A DNA stretch of 64,000 bases from JACQFZ01 sp045810625. GTDB lineage: Bacteria; Pseudomonadota; Gammaproteobacteria; Acidiferrobacterales; Sulfurifustaceae. The position numbers and the translations under genes were made by a program. Where the stretch lies: positions 37,717-101,716 of the forward strand of contig JBJMVQ010000070.1 in NCBI GenBank assembly GCA_045810625.1, given 5' to 3'. This document shows, one piece after another, positions 8,036-17,544 of this stretch. Numbering within the stretch: position 1 is the stretch's first letter; each line of letters starts with the position of its first letter. A model generated the notes under the pieces. That model ran no database searches. It was not told where the DNA came from and saw only the letters and a program-made list of their open reading frames with translations.

Positions 8036-9394
8036 ATGTCCCAAACCAAAATCCCTCTCGACGAGTCCGAAATTCCGACGCACTGGTACAACGTAATCGC
8101 CGACATGCCGAAACCGCCCGCGCCGCCGCTCGGGCCGGACGGCAAGCCGGTCCCGCCGCAGGCGCTCGGCGCGATTTTTCCCGAAGCGCTGATCATGCAG
8201 GAAGTGTCCGGCGAGCGGTGGATTCCGATTCCGGACGCCGTGCGCGAGGTGTACCGGTTGTGGCGCCCGAGCCCGTTGTTTCGCGCGCGGCGACTCGAAG
8301 CCGCGCTCGGCACGCCGGCGAAAATTTTTTACAAATACGAAGGCGTGAGCCCCGCGGGCTCGCACAAACCGAACACGGCGGTCGCGCAGGCGTATTACAA
8401 CCAGCAAGCCGGCGTCAAACGCCTCGCCACCGAAACCGGTGCCGGCCAATGGGGGTCGGCGCTCGCGCTCGCCGGCCGCATGTTCGGCATCGAGGTGCGC
8501 GTCTACATGGTGAAGGTGAGCTACGAGCAGAAGCCGTTCCGCCGCTCGATGATGCAGACGTGGGGCGCGGAAGTGCTGGCGAGCCCGACGAACATGACGG
8601 AAGCCGGCCGCAAAATTCTCGCCGTCGATCCGAATAGCCCGGGTTCGCTCGGCATCGCGATCTCCGAAGCGGTCGAAGAGGCGGCAAGCCGGAAGGACAC
8701 GAACTATTCGCTCGGCTCGGTGCTGAATCACGTGCTGCTGCATCAGACCATCATCGGTCTCGAAGCGAAGAAGCAAATGGAGAAGGCGGGCGCGTACCCC
8801 GACGTCGTGATCGCTTCGTGCGGCGGCGGCTCGAACTTCGGCGGTATCGCGTTTCCGTTCTTCGCCGATAAAGCCGCCGGCAAGAAAGTGCGGCTCGTGG
8901 CGGTCGAGCCGACCTCGTGCCCGACGTTAACGAAGGGCGTGTATGCGTACGACTTCGGCGACGTCGCCGGCTATACGCCGCTCATGAAGATGTACACCCT
9001 CGGCCATGACTTCATGCCTCCCGGCATCCACGCGGGTGGGCTGCGTTACCACGGCGATTCGCCGCTCGTGTCGCAGCTTTATCACGAGAAGCTCATCGAA
9101 GCGGTGGCGGTGCCGCAGCTCGCGACATTCGAAGCCGGCGTGCAGTTCGCGCGCACGGAAGGCATCATCCCGGCGCCCGAGTCGGCGCATTCCGTGCGGG
9201 TCGCCATCGACGAAGCGCTGGCTGCCAAAAAAGCGAACGAGCCGCGTACGATTCTTTTCAACTTGTCCGGGCACGGACACTTCGACATGGCGGCGTACGA
9301 CAAGTATTTCGCCGGCCAGCTCGAAGACTTCGCGTATCCGGAAGCGGCTGTCGCCGCATCGATGAAAAAGCTGCCGAAAGTAGCGGCAGGCTGA
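8036..9394 (+). CDS. trpB2: TrpB2-type tryptophan synthase beta chain (PLP enzyme)
   Basis: 452 residues. The beta reaction condenses indole with serine to give tryptophan. The PLP lysine lies in PAGSHKPNTA (K111), and the phosphate-binding glycine loop is CGGGSNFGG. Length, the proline-rich N-terminus (MPKPPAPPLGPDGKPVPP) and the QEVSGERWIPIPD segment are typical of TrpB2, the class usually found outside trp operons, rather than TrpB1 (about 400 residues). No trpA is adjacent, fitting a TrpB2 working alone, perhaps as an indole-salvage or serine-using enzyme. The start at 8036 is set by homology and a GGGGTG purine run 5 bases upstream; the open frame extends further upstream without similarity. 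Confidence 0.9.
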   Translation: MSQTKIPLDESEIPTHWYNVIADMPKPPAPPLGPDGKPVPPQALGAIFPEALIMQEVSGERWIPIPDAVREVYRLWRPSPLFRARRLEAALGTPAKIFYKYEGVSPAGSHKPNTAVAQAYYNQQAGVKRLATETGAGQWGSALALAGRMFGIEVRVYMVKVSYEQKPFRRSMMQTWGAEVLASPTNMTEAGRKILAVDPNSPGSLGIAISEAVEEAASRKDTNYSLGSVLNHVLLHQTIIGLEAKKQMEKAGAYPDVVIASCGGGSNFGGIAFPFFADKAAGKKVRLVAVEPTSCPTLTKGVYAYDFGDVAGYTPLMKMYTLGHDFMPPGIHAGGLRYHGDSPLVSQLYHEKLIEAVAVPQLATFEAGVQFARTEGIIPAPESAHSVRVAIDEALAAKKANEPRTILFNLSGHGHFDMAAYDKYFAGQLEDFAYPEAAVAASMKKLPKVAAG

Positions 9395-9568
9395 CGCGTA
9401 GACCTTGTTCGACGCTTCTTCGAAACTGCGCAAGGGTCAAAGAGAGAGTGAGACGGATGGCGACGGGATCGGGGTCTCACTTCATGTGCGTGAACAAAGT
9501 TGGAACGCGGTCGTAGCGTTGCGAACGGTCGAGGAACACTAACCGTAAGGACTTGCGAGCAGGAAGCC

Positions 9569-10969
9569 ATGACACAGGACGAGCTTTGCTATCTGGGACT
9601 GGTCGAGGTGGGCCAGCGCATTCGCGCGCGTCAGCTGTCGTCCGTTGCGGTGACCCGAGCGATTCTTGAGCGGATCGCTCGCCTCGATGTGAGGCTTAAG
9701 AGCTATGCCACGGTCACGGCTGAGACCGCGCTCGAACAAGCCGCCGCGGCAGACCAAGAAATTGCGCGCGGCGTGAGCCGCGGACCGCTTCACGGCGTAC
9801 CGGTAGCGGTGAAGGATTTGTGCTACACACGCGGTGTCGTCACCGCGGCCGGCATGCCGATCTATAAGGACTATGTCCCTGAGCGCGACGCCACGGTGGT
9901 GAGCCGGCTCAAAGAAGCGGGCGCCGTGATCCTCGGAAAACTTCAAATGACCGAAGGTGCGTTCTCCGCGCATCACCCGTCGATCGAGGCCCCGGTCAAC
10001 CCGTGGAGCGCGGCGCACTGGAGCGGGGTTTCATCGAGCGGCTCGGGCGTCGCCACCGCCGCGGGGCTCTGCTACGGCTCGCTCGGCAGCGACACGCTTG
10101 GATCGATCCGTTTTCCCTCCACCGCTAACGGCATCACGGGGCTAAAGCCGACGTGGGGGCGAGTCAGTCGCGCGGGCGTGTTCGCATTCGCGGAAACGAT
10201 GGATCACATCGGTCCGATGGCGCGCAGCGCCGCGGACGCGGCCGCGATACTCGGTGCGATCGCCGGCCCGGATCCCGACGACCCGACCGCGGCGCAGGTC
10301 GCGGTGCCGGACTATCTCGCAGGTCTCGCGGGCGGCGTGCGCGGTGTACGCATCGGCATCGATCGCCACGTGATCACGACGGGCGCCGATGGGGACATGG
10401 CGCGCGTCGCGGAGGAAGCGTGCGCCGTACTGCGGGACCTGGGCGCCGAAGTGCGCGACGTGACGCTTCCGTCACTCGACCCCATGGTGTTCGACGCGAT
10501 CGCGCTATGCGCCACGGAGGCGGCGGCCGCGCACCAGGAAACGTTCCCCGCGCGCGCCGGCGAATACGGACCGGTGCTCGCGCGTCTCCTCGAAACCGGC
10601 CGCCAGGTGAATCCCCTCACCTTGGCCGGGGTCATCGAGCGGCGCGCCGTATTCATCGGCCGACTGGCGGCGCTGCTTCGCGACGTCGACCTGTTGCTCG
10701 TGCCGGCGATGAACGAAGCGGCGCCGACCCTCGCGTCGATGGTCACGCGCGTGGCCGACCCGAAAGCACGGATTGGACGGCTTCGTTTTACCAGCCCCTT
10801 CGATATGAGCGGCAGTCCCACCGTGACGTTGCCGGGCGGAAAAACCACGGATGGCTTACCGATCGGATTCCAGCTCGTCGGTCGTCATTTCGAAGAAGCG
10901 TTGTTGTTACGTGCGGCACACGCGTTTCAGCAAGCGACGGACTGGCACATGCGCCGACCAGGCCTGTAA
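9569..10969 (+). CDS. Amidase signature family hydrolase
   Basis: 466 residues. It hydrolyses a carboxamide, substrate unknown. The Ser-cisSer-Lys triad is visible: K82 in VAVKDLC, the cis-serine in SSSGSG (155-160), and the nucleophile S179 in DTLGSIRFPS. The usual DTGGS motif has Leu in place of the first Gly; in well-studied members that backbone contributes to the oxyanion hole, so this is noteworthy. The ATG at 9569 has AGGAAG closely upstream; an earlier in-frame ATG at 9500 is not preceded by a site and adds no similarity. It follows TrpB2 by 174 bases on the same strand, which may be coincidence. GatA is unlikely because no gatB/gatC is near and the sequence is divergent. Confidence 0.85.
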   Translation: MTQDELCYLGLVEVGQRIRARQLSSVAVTRAILERIARLDVRLKSYATVTAETALEQAAAADQEIARGVSRGPLHGVPVAVKDLCYTRGVVTAAGMPIYKDYVPERDATVVSRLKEAGAVILGKLQMTEGAFSAHHPSIEAPVNPWSAAHWSGVSSSGSGVATAAGLCYGSLGSDTLGSIRFPSTANGITGLKPTWGRVSRAGVFAFAETMDHIGPMARSAADAAAILGAIAGPDPDDPTAAQVAVPDYLAGLAGGVRGVRIGIDRHVITTGADGDMARVAEEACAVLRDLGAEVRDVTLPSLDPMVFDAIALCATEAAAAHQETFPARAGEYGPVLARLLETGRQVNPLTLAGVIERRAVFIGRLAALLRDVDLLLVPAMNEAAPTLASMVTRVADPKARIGRLRFTSPFDMSGSPTVTLPGGKTTDGLPIGFQLVGRHFEEALLLRAAHAFQQATDWHMRRPGL

Positions 10970-11254
10970 GGCCGGCGAGTCCTGCACGTGGAGCGCCAAC
11001 CGTTCACAAAGTAAATCGGTATCGACCCGAAGGCCGCGTCAGTATATCCCCTCGTACGACCCACGGTTGATCGCGCCGCGTGTGCCGCGCGCGTCCGCGC
11101 CACGTTTACAGTGCCAAAGCGCGTCGACTAGCCCGGCGGAAGGGCAGAAGCGCGTTTCATGAACTCGGGCATATCCCTACACCGATCGGAGTCATACAAG
11201 CGTTTTGCGGGTCTATAGCTGAACCAAGGGACTGGAAAACAGGGAGGCTGAGTT

Positions 11255-13489
11255 ATGGACAACTCGCCGGGCAATTTCATCGAGGAAGTGCTCGAGCGCA
11301 TGACCGATGCGTTCATGGCGGTCGACAGCGGCTGGCGTATTACGTACGTCAACGCCGCCGCCGAACGCATCGCCGGGCGATCGCGTTGCGACTTGCTTGG
11401 ACAACCGCTTTGGGAAGCATGTCCGGATCTGCACGGGTCCATCTTCGAGATCAGCTGTCGGCAGGCGATGCAGACCCAGCGGCCGGTCGAGTTCGAAACC
11501 CACGACGCCCAGAAAGACTCCTGGATGACCGTGCGCGCTTATCCGTCGGCAACCGGGCTTTCCCTCTATATGCAGAACGTCACCGAACGCAAAAAAACGT
11601 CGCTCGCGCTGGCGGCGAGCGACGCGCGATACCGCTTGATCGTCGAGACGGCCAATGAGGCGATCTGGCTTGGCGACGCAGAGTACCGCACGGTTTGGAT
11701 CAACCGCCGCACGGCGGAGCTGATCGGTATGCCGCCGGAGAGCGCGCTCGGCCGGCCGGTACAGGAATTCATCTACGAAGAGGACTTACCGGAACTGCAC
11801 CGCCGGATGCTGGAGCGACGCCAAGGTCGTCCAGCCAGCTACGATATCCGCATACGCAAGGCGGACGGGAATGTGTTTTGGGCGCTCGCTCGCGTCGCGC
11901 CGGTTCTCGGAGAGAACGGCGCGTTCCAGGGTGCGCTCGGGATGATCACCGACATTACCGACCGCAAGCGGTTCGAAGCGGAGCTGCATGCGCAGCGCGA
12001 ACGGTTCCAGGTGACGCTTGCGAGCATCGGCGACGCCGTTATCGCCACGGATGCCGACCTCCGCGTGACCTTCATGAACCGGGTCGCCGAACAGTTGACC
12101 GGTTGGCGCGAGGAGGAGGCGTCGGGTCGTCCGCTCGAGGAAGTGTTTCGCATCGTCGAGCTCGAAACACGAGCACCCGCCGAAAGCCCGGCGGCAGAGG
12201 CGCTGCGCAAAGGCAAGGTCGTCGGGCTTTCTCGTCACACGGCGCTCATCGCTCGCAATGGCGCCGAGTGCCCCATCGACGATAGCGGCGCGCCGATCCA
12301 CGATGCTTCCGGTGCGATCGTCGGGGTAGTGCTCGTATTCCGCGACAACACCGAACGTGCGCGCGCGGAAGCGGCGCAGCGCGAGGCCGCGCGGCGCAAA
12401 GACGAATTCCTGGCGATGCTCAGTCACGAGCTCCGCAACCCGCTCGCGCCGATCGCCACGTCGCTCGAGATTATGCGGCTTCGTCCCGACGATGCCGCCG
12501 CCGCGGCGCGCGCTCGGGAATTGATCGCACGCCAATTGCATCACCTGACCCGTTTGGTCGACGATCTGCTCGACGTCGCGCGCATCAGCCACGGACGGAT
12601 ACAGTTGCGCCGCGCGCGCGTAAGCGTCGCCACGCTAGTCGAAGGAGCGCTGGAAACGGTTGGCATGTTCATCGAGCAGCGCAAGCAGCGGCTCGAGCTG
12701 GCGCACCGGCACGAGACGATCGTGCTCTATGTCGACCCCACGCGCATCATACAGGTCATCGCAAATCTGCTGCACAATGCCTCCCGGTTCACGCCGGACG
12801 GTGGTTGGATCGAGCTGCGCGCGGAACGCAGCGGGGACGAGCTGCTACTGCGTGTACGCGACAACGGCTACGGCATTGCACCGGATTTCCTGCACACGGT
12901 ATTCGAGCCGTTCGTGCAATCACAAGCCCCGTCGGGTCGCGCACAAGCGGGGCTCGGCATCGGCCTAACCCTCGTGAAGACGCTGGTCGAGCTGCACGGC
13001 GGTCGGGTGCAGGCGTCGAGCGCCGGCGTCGGGAAAGGGAGCGAATTCACGGTGCGCTTGCCGTTGGGAACGCCGGCCGATGTCGCATCCAGAACTCCGT
13101 TATCGATGGCGGACGCCTTGCCGCCCCGGCGGGTGCTCGTCGTCGACGACAACAGCGACGCGGCGGAGACGCTTGCCACGCTATTGGCACTGATGGGTCA
13201 TCGGTCCTTTGTCGCGGCCGACGCCGACTCGGCATTGGCGCAGATGCGTCGCGCGCGTCCGGACGTCGTGCTGCTCGACATCGGCTTGCCCGGGCGGAGC
13301 GGATTCGACATCGCGCGGCAGATACGCGGCGATCCGCAGTTCGCGCACGTGAAGCTCATTGCGGTCAGCGGATACGGTCAAGCAGACGACCGCCGCCGCT
13401 CCGCGGAAGCCGGGTTTGACCTGCACCTCGTCAAACCGGTCGATGGGGAAACGCTGATGAGCGCATTCAAGGATTTATTCGACGAATAG
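11255..13489 (+). CDS. Hybrid sensor histidine kinase, PAS-PAS-PAS-HisKA-HATPase-REC
   Basis: 744 residues, no membrane span, so a cytoplasmic sensor. PAS domains lie at about 5-115, 123-240 and 245-368, each ending in a PAC-like segment (QNVTERKK, TDITDRKR, RDNTERAR). The HisKA dimerisation helix carries H391 (LSHELRNPLAP), the ATPase has its N-box near N508 (NLLHNASRFTP) and G-boxes (DNGYGI, GLGIGLTLVK), and the receiver domain has DD 631-632, phospho-acceptor D675 (LLDIGLP) and K727. GGGAGG sits upstream of the ATG. There is no neighbouring response regulator or output gene, so it is an orphan kinase. The signal may be redox or a small ligand bound by the PAS domains; the sequence does not say which. 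Confidence 0.92.
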   Translation: MDNSPGNFIEEVLERMTDAFMAVDSGWRITYVNAAAERIAGRSRCDLLGQPLWEACPDLHGSIFEISCRQAMQTQRPVEFETHDAQKDSWMTVRAYPSATGLSLYMQNVTERKKTSLALAASDARYRLIVETANEAIWLGDAEYRTVWINRRTAELIGMPPESALGRPVQEFIYEEDLPELHRRMLERRQGRPASYDIRIRKADGNVFWALARVAPVLGENGAFQGALGMITDITDRKRFEAELHAQRERFQVTLASIGDAVIATDADLRVTFMNRVAEQLTGWREEEASGRPLEEVFRIVELETRAPAESPAAEALRKGKVVGLSRHTALIARNGAECPIDDSGAPIHDASGAIVGVVLVFRDNTERARAEAAQREAARRKDEFLAMLSHELRNPLAPIATSLEIMRLRPDDAAAAARARELIARQLHHLTRLVDDLLDVARISHGRIQLRRARVSVATLVEGALETVGMFIEQRKQRLELAHRHETIVLYVDPTRIIQVIANLLHNASRFTPDGGWIELRAERSGDELLLRVRDNGYGIAPDFLHTVFEPFVQSQAPSGRAQAGLGIGLTLVKTLVELHGGRVQASSAGVGKGSEFTVRLPLGTPADVASRTPLSMADALPPRRVLVVDDNSDAAETLATLLALMGHRSFVAADADSALAQMRRARPDVVLLDIGLPGRSGFDIARQIRGDPQFAHVKLIAVSGYGQADDRRRSAEAGFDLHLVKPVDGETLMSAFKDLFDE

Positions 13490-13795
13490 GGAAACGCGCC
13501 AGGCGCGCGGCGGATCAGCTGCGATCCGCGGGACGAGCATCGCGGCGTGACGGCAAGCGGTTCCGAGCGTTTTAGACGGCACGTGCGCCGGCTCGTGTTG
13601 AACCGGCTGCATCCCGTCCGCTGTCGCCGGCACCGACCTTGACTTTAGTCGCCTCGTCTTGCCGCGCCACGCGATCTCTCGGCCCCCACGCCGACCGAAA
13701 AACTCCGTTCCCGATGTCATTCCTCGCTATCGCTGCGGCGGAAGTTGGGTGAGAATGGCGCCTCGCAAAATCCAATCCGGGTGGGGAGTAGCACT
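13490..13795. other. Intergenic region upstream of the phosphate-uptake pair
   Basis: About 300 bases with no gene seen. The short frames are Arg-rich and lack initiation signals. No Pho-box-like direct repeats (CTGTCAT type) were recognised, so PhoB control of the downstream pair is not supported by eye. Confidence 0.35.
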
Positions 13796-14449
13796 ATGGC
13801 GATCAATGTCTTCGGCCGGTTGATGCCGCGTGAAGAAGATTTCACGGTACTCTTTTGCGAGCAGGCGCAGCGCCTGGTCGATGCCGCGCAGGAATTACAG
13901 CGGATGTTGAATCGCGAGGGCGCCATCGAGGCCCACGTCGCGGCTATCCGTGCCATAGAGGCGCGGGCGGACGCGGTCGCGAAGAAGATTTTCATCATGG
14001 CCAATCGCACCTTCAACGCGCCGATCGACCGCGAAGACGTCATCGAGCTGGCCAACGATCTCGACGATACCGTCGATTTGGTCGAGGATTTGGCGAAAGG
14101 CATCCAGCGTTACGAAGTGCGCGACTTTCCGGAGCAGATGCGGTCGATGGCCGATGCCGTCGTGCGCTGCGCCGCGGTGCTGCGCGAAGTGATGCCGCTG
14201 CTCGACGCGATCACGCCGCGGCACAAGGATATCTTCGCGCTCTGCGACAAGGTGGGGCATATCGAAGGGGAGGCGGACGATCATTTCGACGCCGGCCTCG
14301 CGCAGTTACGCGCCCAACTGCGCGCCGGCCAGATCGATACGGTCGGCTACATCGACCGCAAGGAGCTCTACGAGTTGCTGGAAAAGGTCGTCGACCGATG
14401 CGACGACGTGGCCAACGCGATCCAGACGATTACCGCCAAGCACGTATAA
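13796..14449 (+). CDS. DUF47/PhoU-like accessory protein of PiT phosphate transporter
   Basis: 217 residues, helical and charged, with the DUF47 pattern: two PhoU-like three-helix halves containing acidic metal-binding E/D-rich motifs (IEARADAVAKKIF, DREDVIELANDLDDTVD and KVGHIEGEADDHFD). Members are nearly always encoded next to PiT permeases and are thought to regulate low-affinity phosphate uptake. Here the pit gene follows after 45 bases. The ATG at 13796 has GGGGAG at a normal distance; the longer frame from 13745 is not supported. It is cytoplasmic or membrane-peripheral. Confidence 0.92.
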   Translation: MAINVFGRLMPREEDFTVLFCEQAQRLVDAAQELQRMLNREGAIEAHVAAIRAIEARADAVAKKIFIMANRTFNAPIDREDVIELANDLDDTVDLVEDLAKGIQRYEVRDFPEQMRSMADAVVRCAAVLREVMPLLDAITPRHKDIFALCDKVGHIEGEADDHFDAGLAQLRAQLRAGQIDTVGYIDRKELYELLEKVVDRCDDVANAIQTITAKHV

Positions 14450-14494
14450 CCGACCGCGCGGGCGGAGTTCGAAAGAGGGGCTCGAAGAACAACA

Positions 14495-15499
14495 ATGGAA
14501 GCGGCTTCCATCGGTCTGCCGGCCTTGTTCGGCCTGATCGCCGTCGCGCTCACGTTCGATTTTCTCAACGGTTTGCACGACGCGGCGAATTCAATCGCCA
14601 CGGTGGTATCGACGCGCGTGCTGCGGCCAACGACCGCGGTCGCGTGGGCGGCGTTCTTCAATTTCATCGCCTTCGCCGTTTTCGGCCTGCATGTCGCGCA
14701 CACCATCGGCACCGGCATCGTCGAAGCCGGCGTCATCGATGGCCCGGTGATCTTCGGGGCGCTGGTCGGCGCCATCATTTGGAACGTGATCACGTGGCGT
14801 TTCGGGCTGCCTTCGAGCAGCAGCCACGCGTTGATCGGCGGTCTCGTGGGCGCGGGGCTCAGCAAAGGCGGATTCCCCGTCGTGGTCTGGGCCGGCATAG
14901 CGAAGACGGCCGCGGGCATCGTGCTGTCCCCGCTCATCGGTTTCGTGCTCGCGCAGCTGCTGGTCCTCGTGGTGCGCTGGGTAACGTTGCCTTTGACGCC
15001 ATTTTCGATCGATCGGACGTTTCGTGTCCTGCAGCTGGCGTCGGCGGCGCTTTACTCGCTCGGACACGGGGGCAACGACGCACAAAAGACGATGGGCATC
15101 ATTGCGGTGCTCCTGTACTCGCAAGGTTTGCTCGGTGGCGCCTTTCATGTACCTTTTTGGGTGGTGCTGACCTGCCAGGCGGCCATGGCGTTGGGTACGT
15201 TGATGGGCGGATGGCGAATCGTGCACACGATGGGATCGCGCATTACGCGCCTGAAGCCGATCCAGGGTTTCTGTGCGGAGAGCGGTGGCGCGATGACGCT
15301 GTTTCTTGCGACCGGACTCGGTGTTCCCGTCTCGACCACGCACACGATCACCGGCGCGATCATCGGTGTCGGCGCGGCGCAGCGAACCGCGGCCGTGCGC
15401 TGGCACGTCGCGCAAAATATCGTGCTCGCATGGATCTTGACGGTTCCGGCCGCGGCGCTGATCGGCGCTTTGGCTTACCAATTCGTCATCCTGTTTTAG
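14495..15499 (+). CDS. pit: PiT family inorganic phosphate transporter
   Basis: 334 residues with about ten membrane spans. PiT carriers import phosphate, usually as a metal-phosphate complex, with protons. The two inverted family signatures are present: FDFLNGLHDAANSIATVVSTR near the N-terminus and GHGGNDAQKTMGII in the middle, plus GVPVSTTHTITGAIIGVG in the C-terminal half. It is at the short end of the PiT range but complete. It forms an operon with the DUF47 gene upstream. The 51 bases to the next gene leave open whether the acyl-CoA ligase is co-transcribed. Confidence 0.93.
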   Translation: MEAASIGLPALFGLIAVALTFDFLNGLHDAANSIATVVSTRVLRPTTAVAWAAFFNFIAFAVFGLHVAHTIGTGIVEAGVIDGPVIFGALVGAIIWNVITWRFGLPSSSSHALIGGLVGAGLSKGGFPVVVWAGIAKTAAGIVLSPLIGFVLAQLLVLVVRWVTLPLTPFSIDRTFRVLQLASAALYSLGHGGNDAQKTMGIIAVLLYSQGLLGGAFHVPFWVVLTCQAAMALGTLMGGWRIVHTMGSRITRLKPIQGFCAESGGAMTLFLATGLGVPVSTTHTITGAIIGVGAAQRTAAVRWHVAQNIVLAWILTVPAAALIGALAYQFVILF

Positions 15500-15550
15500 G
15501 GCGCTACCGATGCATCGATCGGTGAAGGCAGGCTGAATCGGGCGAGCCGC

Positions 15551-17059
15551 ATGAATCTCGCACAACTCCTGGTACGCAGTGCTCGCGTCTTCCCTGACGC
15601 GCCCGCCGTTGCGCTCGGCGAAAGGGCGCTCTACGACTATCGCGAATTCGGCCGGCGTGCAGCGAGTCTCGCCGGCGCGCTCGTCGGAAGTCTCGGTCTC
15701 GCGCGCGGCGACCGCGTCGCGCTCTTCATGGACAACAGCCCGGCATATCTCGAAGCGCTCTACGGTATCTGGTGGGCCGGGCTTGCCGCTGTGCCGGTCA
15801 ACGCCAAGCTGCACGCGCGCGAGGCGCAATACATCCTGGAGTCGTCGGAAGCGAAGCTCTGCTTTGTCGATGCCAAACACGGAAATCTGCTCGGCGGCGC
15901 GGTCGGCGATCGGCCGCTCCTGATCGATGTCGGTTCGCCGGACTACGCGAAGCTTCTGACGCAACCGCCGCTCAATCCTGTTTACGCCGAGCCGGACGCG
16001 CTCGCGTGGCTCTTCTATACGAGCGGCACCACGGGGCGCCCGAAGGGCGCGATGCTGTCGCATCGTAATCTGCTCGCCATGACCGCCTGTTACTTCATGG
16101 ACGTGGACAGCGTCGCGCCAAACGACACCACGCTCTACGCCGCGCCGATGTCGCACGGCGCGGGCTTGTACAACTTCATGTATGTGCTGCGCGGCGCCAA
16201 GCACGTCGTTCCCCACGAGGGATTCGATCCGGCCGAGGTCTTGGCGCTCGCCGACCGCCACGGTAGTGCCTGCATGTTCGCGGCGCCGACCATGGTGAAG
16301 CGGCTCGTCGACCACGTCGCGGCTCGCCGCCTGGAACCGCGTGGTATCAAGACGATCGTCTACGGCGGCGGGCCGATGTACGCCGAAGACATCAAGCGCG
16401 CGCTGACGGTGATGGGCGAACGGTTCGTGCAGATCTACGGCCAAGGCGAATCGCCGATGACGATCACCGCGCTTTCGCGCCGCGTTCTTGCCGACCGGGT
16501 GCATCCGCGCTGGGAGGCGCGCATCGCGTCGGTCGGCGTGCCGCACTCGCTCATCGAGGTGACGGTGGTTGATCCGGAAGGCCGGGCCGTGCCGGCCGGC
16601 GAGACCGGGGAAGTCATCGTGCGCGGCGAAACCGTCATGCTCGGTTACTGGCATGACGCCGAGGCGACGAAGAAATCGCTGCGCGACGGCTGGCTCTGGA
16701 CCGGCGATCTCGGCGCGTTCGATGCGGACGGTTTTCTCACCCTCAAGGATCGGTCCAAAGACTTGATCATCTCGGGCGGCGCCAACATCTATCCGCGCGA
16801 AGTCGAAGAAGTGCTGCTCAAGCATCCGAAGGTGCGCGAAGCCGCGGTGGTCGGGCGCCAAGACGCCGAGTGGGGCGAAATCGTCGTCGCGTTCGTAGTG
16901 GGCGAGGGTGTAACCGCGGACGAGCTCGAGGCACTCTGTCTCGATCACATCGCGCGGTTCAAGCGTCCCAAGGAATACCGTTTCGTCGAGAACATACCCA
17001 AGAACAATTATGGGAAGGTCTTGAAGACGGCGTTGCGAGAGATGCTGGACGCACCGTAG
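15551..17059 (+). CDS. Acyl-CoA synthetase / AMP-dependent ligase
   Basis: 502 residues of the ANL superfamily. It activates a carboxylic acid with ATP and joins it to CoA. Visible motifs: the P-loop FYTSGTTGRPKGAMLSH (155-171), the aromatic acid-pocket region YAAPMSHGAG, the A5 motif QIYGQGES, the A7/A8 region WLWTGDLGAFDADGFLTLKDRSKD, and the catalytic A10 lysine in IPKNNYGKVLK. It resembles the medium/long-chain or malonyl-type ligases (FadD3/MenE-like length), but the substrate cannot be read from the sequence. The gene ends 3 bases before the end of a convergent minus-strand gene. Confidence 0.88.
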   Translation: MNLAQLLVRSARVFPDAPAVALGERALYDYREFGRRAASLAGALVGSLGLARGDRVALFMDNSPAYLEALYGIWWAGLAAVPVNAKLHAREAQYILESSEAKLCFVDAKHGNLLGGAVGDRPLLIDVGSPDYAKLLTQPPLNPVYAEPDALAWLFYTSGTTGRPKGAMLSHRNLLAMTACYFMDVDSVAPNDTTLYAAPMSHGAGLYNFMYVLRGAKHVVPHEGFDPAEVLALADRHGSACMFAAPTMVKRLVDHVAARRLEPRGIKTIVYGGGPMYAEDIKRALTVMGERFVQIYGQGESPMTITALSRRVLADRVHPRWEARIASVGVPHSLIEVTVVDPEGRAVPAGETGEVIVRGETVMLGYWHDAEATKKSLRDGWLWTGDLGAFDADGFLTLKDRSKDLIISGGANIYPREVEEVLLKHPKVREAAVVGRQDAEWGEIVVAFVVGEGVTADELEALCLDHIARFKRPKEYRFVENIPKNNYGKVLKTALREMLDAP

Positions 17060-17061
17060 AT

Positions 17062-17418
17062 TTATTCCGGCGTGATCGGCTCAAGCGTCTGATTGTCGAC
17101 TGCGACGAAGCCGATGGCCGAGCAGACCTCAGCGATCAGTCTCCGCGAGCGGGCGCGAAACGATAGGTCCACCGCGCTCCCCGGGGGCTTCAACGCGACC
17201 CGGCGGATCGGTAGCGGCGCGTGCACCGAGGGCGCACAGAGCTTCACGCTGTTGCTTTTGTAGCCGTCCGCCGCAAGCTCGTCGAACGATTTGAACTCAC
17301 GCAGCTCCTCGCCGAAGCGCGAATACGCCTCGAACGACCGGACGTCGGTTTCGGCGAACAGGAAATCGACTGGCGCGCGCTGATCGTCATCGACGGCGAA
17401 GAATCCGGCATCGGCCAT
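17062..17418 (-). CDS. Hypothetical protein
   Basis: 118 residues from the ATG at 17418. No family recognised. Codon third positions are strongly GC-biased and the protein has ordinary composition with an acidic N-terminal half (FAVDDDQRAPVDFLFAETDV) and a repeated surface pattern, so I believe it is real. The reading frame stays open for about 130 bases upstream, where it encodes a hydrophobic stretch (DLRFLAVTAFIVSPDSR). A non-ATG start giving a signal peptide is therefore possible, which would make this a periplasmic protein. It converges with the acyl-CoA ligase and lies downstream of the RidA gene on the same strand. Confidence 0.55.
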   Translation of the reverse strand: MADAGFFAVDDDQRAPVDFLFAETDVRSFEAYSRFGEELREFKSFDELAADGYKSNSVKLCAPSVHAPLPIRRVALKPPGSAVDLSFRARSRRLIAEVCSAIGFVAVDNQTLEPITPE

Positions 17419-17544
17419 GCGGGAATCGGGCGATACGATGAATGCGGTAACGGCTAGAAAGCGTAGGTCTAGCGAGGGTTGCAGCGGGTCCGGCGGCCCG
17501 TCAGCCTCGTGGCAGTCTCGAGCGAACGTCGTGCAGCCGGCGGA

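Noticed and set aside
9569..10969. Glutamyl-tRNA amidotransferase subunit A (gatA)
   Set aside because: No gatB or gatC nearby and the central motif is divergent; a general amidase is more likely.
14591..16948. 785-codon minus-strand frame across pit and the acyl-CoA ligase
   Set aside because: Two clear plus-strand genes with intact motifs occupy the same DNA.
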